A stretch of 64,000 nt of DNA. Origin: Actinocorallia herbida. Lineage in GTDB: Bacteria; Actinomycetota; Actinomycetes; Streptosporangiales; Streptosporangiaceae. The translations under genes and the position numbers were made by a program. Shown here piece by piece: positions 59,868 through 64,000 of this stretch. The stretch lies in NCBI RefSeq assembly GCF_003751225.1, contig NZ_RJKE01000001.1, forward strand, positions 2,790,001-2,854,000, written 5' to 3'. How positions within the stretch are numbered: position 1 is the first letter of the stretch; the number at the start of each line of letters is the position of its first letter. Below the pieces are notes generated by a model, which made no database searches, was not told where the DNA came from, and saw only the letters and a program-made list of their open reading frames with translations.

Positions 59868-61484
59868 ATGGCGGTGGTTCGCAACGGCGGGCTCGCGGCG
59901 CGGCTGCGGGAGGTCATCGCGCTCGACCCGGCGGCGCCCGCGATCGAGTTCGCGGAACGCTGGTGGAGCTGGGGCGAGGTCGCGGCGGTCGCCGAGGGCG
60001 TCGCCGCCGCGGTGCCGGAGCCCGGCGCGCCCATCGGCGTCATCCTGCGGAACACGCCCGAGCACGTGGGCGCCCTGCTCGGCGTGCTCCTCGCCGAGGG
60101 CTGCGCGGTCACCGTCAACCCCGGGCTCGGCGACGAGCGCACCCGCGCCGACCTGGCCGCGCAGGATCTCACCGGCATCGTCGGCACCGCCGCCGACCTC
60201 GCCCGGTTCGCCCCGGCCGTCGACTGCGCCGTCCGCGTCACCCTGGACTCCGGCGCGCTCGGTGCCGCTGGTGCCGTCCCGGCCTCGGGGCGGGCCGGGG
60301 GAGACGGGTCCGCCGGCGGCGTTCCCCTCGGGGAGGACGCCGCGGCGGCTGAGGGAAACGGGGTTTCCCCCTCCCCCTGGACGACGGTGGGCGGGGTTTC
60401 GGTGACCAGGGGCGAGGGGCCGGTAGGGGAGGCACGGCCGGGGGTCGCGGTGCGGATGCTGACGAGTGGCACGACGGGGCCGCCCAAGCGGGTCGATCTG
60501 GGGGCCGAGCTGCTGCTGCGGACGATGGCGGGGGCGAAGCACTACGAGGCGGGCCGGGCCGAGGCGGCGGGGCTGCGGCGGGGGGTGGCCGTGGTCAACG
60601 CGCCGCTGGTGCATCTCGGCGGGCTGTTCCGGGTGGTGCAGTGCGTGCTCGACGGGCGCTCGTTCGTGCTGCTGCCCGGGTTCGAGGTGACGAGCTGGGC
60701 GGCCGCGGTGCGCAGGCACCGGCCCAGAACGGCGAGCCTCGTCCCCGCGGCGCTGCGCATGGTGCTGGACTCCGACCTCACCCGCGCGGATCTCGCGTCC
60801 CTCAAGTCGGTCATGTCGGGCACGGCGCCGCTCGATCCGGCGGACGCCGAGGCGTTCACCGCGCGGTTCGGCGTGCCCGTGCTCACCTCCTACGCGGCGA
60901 CGGAGTTCGGCGGCGGCGTCGCCGGATGGAACCTCGCCGACCATCGGGAGTTCGGGGCGCGCAAGCGCGGCAGCGTCGGCCGGGCGCACGCCGGCTGCGG
61001 ACTGCGGGTCGTCGCCGGCGACGGCACGGTGCTCCCGCCCGGCGAGACCGGCCTCCTGGAGGTCCGGCCCGCCCAGTTCGGCCCCGGCGCCGCCTGGGTC
61101 CGCACCACCGATCTCGCCAGGCTCGACGAGGACGGGTTCCTGTGGATCGTCGGCCGGGCCGACCAGGCGATCATCCGGGGCGGTTTCAAGGTGCACCCCG
61201 ACCAGGTCCGCGCCGTGCTGGAACGGCACCCGTCCGTTCGCGCCGCCGCGGTCCTCGGCGTGCCCGATCCGCGGCTCGGCGAGGTCCCCGTCGCGGTCGT
61301 CGAGACCCGTCCGGGCCACCCGCCCGACCCCGTCGCGCTGCTCGCCCACGCGGCGGACCACCTGGCCCGCTACGAACTGCCCGCCCGCGTCGAGTTCGTC
61401 ACGGCGCTGCCCCGCACCGCGTCCCGCAAGGTCGACCTCCCGGCCACCCGGGCACTCCTGACCGGCCCGGAGGAGCGGAAATGA
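59868..61484 (+). CDS. AMP-dependent acyl-CoA synthetase/ligase with low-complexity insertion
   Basis: 538 residues, ATG with GGAGGAG upstream. Adenylate-forming enzyme: phosphate loop MLTSGTTGPPKRVDL, A5 TSYAATEFGGGVAGW, A7 WVRTTDLARLDEDGF, A8 GRADQAIIRGGFKVHPDQV and A10 Lys in LPRTASRKVDLP. Activates a carboxylic acid to its CoA ester. Directly before the phosphate loop, 61 codons (60252-60434) of Gly/Ala/Ser-rich sequence interrupt the region where relatives have a short link. Downstream it overlaps a tiny ORF (ATGA). Confidence 0.9.
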   Translation: MAVVRNGGLAARLREVIALDPAAPAIEFAERWWSWGEVAAVAEGVAAAVPEPGAPIGVILRNTPEHVGALLGVLLAEGCAVTVNPGLGDERTRADLAAQDLTGIVGTAADLARFAPAVDCAVRVTLDSGALGAAGAVPASGRAGGDGSAGGVPLGEDAAAAEGNGVSPSPWTTVGGVSVTRGEGPVGEARPGVAVRMLTSGTTGPPKRVDLGAELLLRTMAGAKHYEAGRAEAAGLRRGVAVVNAPLVHLGGLFRVVQCVLDGRSFVLLPGFEVTSWAAAVRRHRPRTASLVPAALRMVLDSDLTRADLASLKSVMSGTAPLDPADAEAFTARFGVPVLTSYAATEFGGGVAGWNLADHREFGARKRGSVGRAHAGCGLRVVAGDGTVLPPGETGLLEVRPAQFGPGAAWVRTTDLARLDEDGFLWIVGRADQAIIRGGFKVHPDQVRAVLERHPSVRAAAVLGVPDPRLGEVPVAVVETRPGHPPDPVALLAHAADHLARYELPARVEFVTALPRTASRKVDLPATRALLTGPEERK

Positions 61485-61633
61485 CGGACACGGGACCCGC
61501 CATGCGACCTGGACGGCGGGGAGAACGGGAAGCGGCACGGATGGGACGCGCCGGAGCACCTGGGCGGTGCGGGGGCGCGGAGATGACGCGCGCAGGGTAT
61601 GCCGGAACCACGGATGAAAGGGGTAGGGCATGA
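61481..61633 (+). CDS. tiny coupled ORF, hypothetical
   Basis: 50 codons, with ATGA overlaps at both ends: with the ligase stop and with the acyl-CoA dehydrogenase start. Basic, Gly/Arg-rich; no domain seen. Same arrangement as 57117-57278. May be filler that bridges a former junction, or a real small protein. Confidence 0.35.
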   Translation: MTDTGPAMRPGRRGEREAARMGRAGAPGRCGGAEMTRAGYAGTTDERGRA

Positions 61634-62817
61634 CCTTTCTGACTACGAAGGAGGAAGAGGGCTTTCGGGGAGAGGTACGGGAGTGGCTGGCGGATGCCGT
61701 CGCCGCGCAGGGGCCGCCGCCAGGGGAGCACGACTGGGCCGCGCGGCGGGCTTACGACGTCGCGTGGCAGCGGCGGCTGTACGACGCCGGATACGCGGGG
61801 ATGGGGTGGCCGCGGGAGTTCGGCGGGCGAGGGGCGCCGCCGGGGGAGGAACTCGTCTTCCTCGAGGAGCAGGCGCTCGCGGGGGCGCCGCCGCCCGGCA
61901 CGATGTTCGTCGGGACGCGGCACGCCGGGCCGACGCTCATCGCCGAAGGCACCGACGCGCAGCGGCGCGCCCACCTGCCGCGCATCCTGCGCGGCGACGA
62001 CGTGTGGTGCCAGGGGTTCTCCGAACCCGGGGCGGGCTCCGACCTCGCGTCCCTGCGCACCCGCGCGGTCCGAGACGGCGACCACTACATCGTCACCGGG
62101 CAGAAGATCTGGAGCACCCGCGCCCAGGTCGCCGACCTGTGCGAACTCCTCGTCCGGACGGGTCCGCGCGAGCCCAAGCACGCGGGCATCAGCTGGCTCA
62201 TCCTCGACATGCGCGCGCCCGGCGTCGAGGTCCGGCCGCTGCGCACGATCGACGACGACGACCACTTCTGCGAGATCTTCCTCGACGAGGTGAGGGTGCC
62301 CGTCGCGAACCTCGTGGGGGCCGAGAACGACGGATGGCGGGTCACCAACGTCACGCTGCGGTTCGAGCGCGGGACCGCCTTCGCGTCCCACATCGTCGAG
62401 CTGCGCCGGACGCTCCGGGCCCTCGCCGCGTTCGCCGCGGTCCGCAGGACCCGCGCCGGGGTCGCGTGGGACGACCCGGGACTGCGCCGCGACGTCGGCG
62501 TGATGGCCGCCGAGGTCACCGCCCTGTGGCGGATGACCCAGCTCGCGATCGCCGAGACCGCGCGCACAGGCGTCCCCTCGGCCTACGGCTCACTCGTGAA
62601 GCTCCGGTACAGCGAACTCGCCCAGGCGATCGCCGACCTGCACGTCCGGATCGCCGGCCGGCCCGCCCTCGGCGGCGCCCCCGTCGCCGGACACGACACC
62701 GCCCGCCTCGTCCACGACCACCTGTGGTCCCTGCACACGACCATCGCCGCGGGCACCTCCCAGATCCAGCGCAACGTCATCGCCGAGCGCGTCCTCGGCC
62801 TCCCGAAAGGGCCCTAG
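61630..62817 (+). CDS. acyl-CoA dehydrogenase (FadE-like)
   Basis: 395 residues, full length. GMGWPREFGGRGAPPGEELV, substrate/FAD motif QGFSEPGAGSDLASLRTRAV, GQKIWSTRAQVADLCELLVR, and the C-terminal GTSQIQRNVIAERVLGLPK. It lacks an obvious catalytic Glu at the usual place near TTIAAGTSQ, as in one subunit of heterotetrameric steroid-type dehydrogenases, so pairing with the 56083 product is likely. Part of the acyl-CoA operon. Confidence 0.92.
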   Translation: MTFLTTKEEEGFRGEVREWLADAVAAQGPPPGEHDWAARRAYDVAWQRRLYDAGYAGMGWPREFGGRGAPPGEELVFLEEQALAGAPPPGTMFVGTRHAGPTLIAEGTDAQRRAHLPRILRGDDVWCQGFSEPGAGSDLASLRTRAVRDGDHYIVTGQKIWSTRAQVADLCELLVRTGPREPKHAGISWLILDMRAPGVEVRPLRTIDDDDHFCEIFLDEVRVPVANLVGAENDGWRVTNVTLRFERGTAFASHIVELRRTLRALAAFAAVRRTRAGVAWDDPGLRRDVGVMAAEVTALWRMTQLAIAETARTGVPSAYGSLVKLRYSELAQAIADLHVRIAGRPALGGAPVAGHDTARLVHDHLWSLHTTIAAGTSQIQRNVIAERVLGLPKGP

Positions 62818-62904
62818 ATGCACATGACGACCGGCGCGGGCGCGTCGCAGGTCCGGCGGGGCGCGATCGCGCCTAGCGCTCTCGGACTTCCGGAGGGGGC
62901 GTGA
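62818..62904 (+). other. 28-codon ORF bridging two genes
   Basis: Begins with ATG right after the TAG of the dehydrogenase and ends at a TGA overlapping the thioesterase ATG (TGATG). Too short to judge; recorded because it repeats the pattern of the other bridging ORFs. The thioesterase ribosome site (GGAGGGGG) lies within it. Confidence 0.25.
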
Positions 62905-63542
62905 TGGGGGAGGCGCCGTGGACGTTCGGGGAGCGGGCGCTGCCGGAGCAGGAACGGTTCGCGCGGGAGGTACGGGCGCTGTGTTCGGTCGTGCTCGGCA
63001 TGGAGCGGGCGGATCCGGGGCTGGACGACGTCACGGAACTGCTGCGCGGGGCGCGGGAGCGGCTTGCCGGGGGAGTGCCGGAGGGGGCCGGGCCACGGGT
63101 CGGGGCACTCGTCGAGGGCGACGGGCGCGTCTACCTGGATCACGGGCAGGACGTGGGCGGGTTCAACCCGATGTTCCCGGTCTATCGGATCGAGGTGCAC
63201 GGGCCGGGGAGCGCGACGGGGACGGTGAACTTTCCCGTCTGCTACGAGGGCCCGCCCGGTCTCGTCCACGGTGGGTTCCTCGGGGTCTTCGCGGACTCCG
63301 TGGTCCAGCACCACAACTGCGCGGTCGGCCTCACCGGCAAGACCCGGGGCATGGAGCTGCGGTACCGGCGGCCCGTCCCCCTGCTCGCCGACCTCGATTT
63401 CGCCATCGCCAGGACCGTCGCAGAAGGCACGGTCACCTCGGTGCTCACGCTCGCCGCCGGCGACCGGACGCTCTGCGAGGCGACCGTGACCGCGGTCGCG
63501 AGCGACCGGACGGCCCTGCCCGCCGTTTCCCCCCGGAGGTGA
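62904..63542 (+). CDS. PaaI-type thioesterase (hotdog fold)
   Basis: 212 residues. The hotdog core starts VGGFNPMFPVYRIEVHGPG, has the catalytic-type GPPGLVHGGFLGVFADSVVQ (HGG motif of PaaI) and continues RGMELRYRRPVPLLADLDFA. An N-terminal helical part of ~75 residues precedes it, as in actinobacterial relatives. Hydrolyses acyl-CoA, giving a way to release CoA or edit intermediates. ATG at 62904; GTG 62901 also possible. Confidence 0.88.
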   Translation: MGEAPWTFGERALPEQERFAREVRALCSVVLGMERADPGLDDVTELLRGARERLAGGVPEGAGPRVGALVEGDGRVYLDHGQDVGGFNPMFPVYRIEVHGPGSATGTVNFPVCYEGPPGLVHGGFLGVFADSVVQHHNCAVGLTGKTRGMELRYRRPVPLLADLDFAIARTVAEGTVTSVLTLAAGDRTLCEATVTAVASDRTALPAVSPRR

Positions 63543-63546
63543 CCCG

Positions 63547-64000
63547 ATGGACGATCCCCGCACCCTCGGCGCGGTCCTGCACCGCCAGGCCGTCGCGCGC
63601 GGAGAGGCGGCCTTCCTTGTCTGCGACGACGAACGCCTCACCTACGCCGACGCCCTGGCGCACTCCACCCGGCTCGCGAAGGCCCTGCTCGCGGCGGGCG
63701 CGGGCCGCGGCTCCCATCTCGCGATGCTCATGCCCAACGGGAAGGGCTTCGCCGTCGCCGCGCTCGCCGCGGCCCGGCTCGGCGCGGTGCTCGTCCCGCT
63801 CAGCACCATGTCGATGGCAGGGGAGCTCCGCGACCTGCTCGACCGCTCCGACGCCGAATACCTGCTCGCCTTCGCGGGGTACAGGGCCGTCTCGTTCGTC
63901 GATCGCATAGGCGAGGCCGTCGGACTGGACCCGTACTCGCCGCCGCCGCTGCTCGCACCCTCCGCGCCGACCCTTCGCCGGGTGTTCTTCGCCGGTGAGC
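63547..64000 (+). CDS. AMP-binding acyl-CoA synthetase (3' end cut by window)
   Basis: First 151 codons of an adenylate-forming ligase, with an excellent GGAGGTGA site 4 bp after the thioesterase coding end. LTYADALAHSTRLAKALLAA, LAMLMPNGKGFAVAALAAAR and LGAVLVPLSTMSMAGELRDL match the FadD-like N-terminal domain; the active-site loop lies beyond the window. Second ligase in the cluster, so two different acids may be activated. Confidence 0.88.
   Translation, partial: MDDPRTLGAVLHRQAVARGEAAFLVCDDERLTYADALAHSTRLAKALLAAGAGRGSHLAMLMPNGKGFAVAALAAARLGAVLVPLSTMSMAGELRDLLDRSDAEYLLAFAGYRAVSFVDRIGEAVGLDPYSPPPLLAPSAPTLRRVFFAGE

Noticed and set aside
1-64000. CRISPR arrays, rRNA, tRNA, phage or conjugative modules
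   Set aside because: No spaced direct repeats, no rRNA-like or tRNA-like segments and no integrase, terminase or relaxase genes were seen.

Overview
The window is very GC-rich actinobacterial chromosome: third codon positions are almost always G or C, starts are often GTG, and many neighbouring genes overlap by 4 bases (ATGA or GTGA). Gene content fits a filamentous actinomycete, possibly near Actinomadura or Actinocorallia in the Streptosporangiales. That content includes F420-type LLM oxidoreductases, several soluble P450s, many TetR regulators, Spo0M, a DUF6204-like protein and a TerD/PD-(D/E)XK protein. The exact genus cannot be read from the sequence. No rRNA, tRNA or CRISPR array was seen.

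Layout. 1-4.5 kb: the 5' part of a class II aldolase, a divergent TetR gene, a DUF6204-like gene, and two tandem P450 genes with a near-identical homogenised 3' block. 4.7-8.5 kb: a TerD plus PD-(D/E)XK nuclease-like gene cut in two by a tnpB-only insertion element. The tnpB itself has an in-frame amber stop. 8.6-13.1 kb: a class B penicillin-binding protein, two TetR genes with palindromic operator candidates, a GNAT acetyltransferase and an FMN reductase. 13.3-25.5 kb: a co-directional and largely translationally coupled salvage cluster. It has a family 5 ABC importer with a fused DppD-DppF ATPase, an unknown TIM-barrel-like protein, an RpiR/MurR regulator, MurQ etherase, an amino-sugar kinase and a secreted GH20 hexosaminidase. 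Together these can strip GlcNAc from peptidoglycan outside the cell, import muropeptides and recycle MurNAc inside.

25.5-30.3 kb: remnants of ubiD and ubiX decarboxylation genes, an FAD monooxygenase, a third P450 with a divergent TetR, and a sigma-factor remnant fused to another gene. 30.3-38 kb: two NarL-type two-component systems, an SRPBCC gene, two tandem-repeat loci and an ABC exporter. 38-46.5 kb: an LLM oxidoreductase, a second class B PBP, an epimerase-like protein, a secreted lipase-like hydrolase, the agmatine to putrescine pair AguA/AguB, and Spo0M. 46.5-54 kb: the BioY-BioM-BioN biotin importer, a DUF2809 protein, a TetR/MFS efflux pair, a Ser/Thr kinase and a patatin-like lipase. 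54.2-64 kb: an acyl-CoA catabolic cluster whose substrate is not evident: LLM oxidoreductase, SDR, two acyl-CoA dehydrogenases, three enoyl-CoA hydratases, two AMP-forming ligases (one cut by the window end) and a thioesterase.

The unusual features are genome-plasticity traces. They include in-frame low-complexity insertions inside enzymes (DppC-type permease, acyl-CoA dehydrogenase, acyl-CoA ligase), tiny coupled ORFs bridging operon genes, gene fusions made by deletion, a 15-bp minisatellite, a 56-58 bp tandem repeat copying the end of a response-regulator gene, and short GGGAAACG palindromes.
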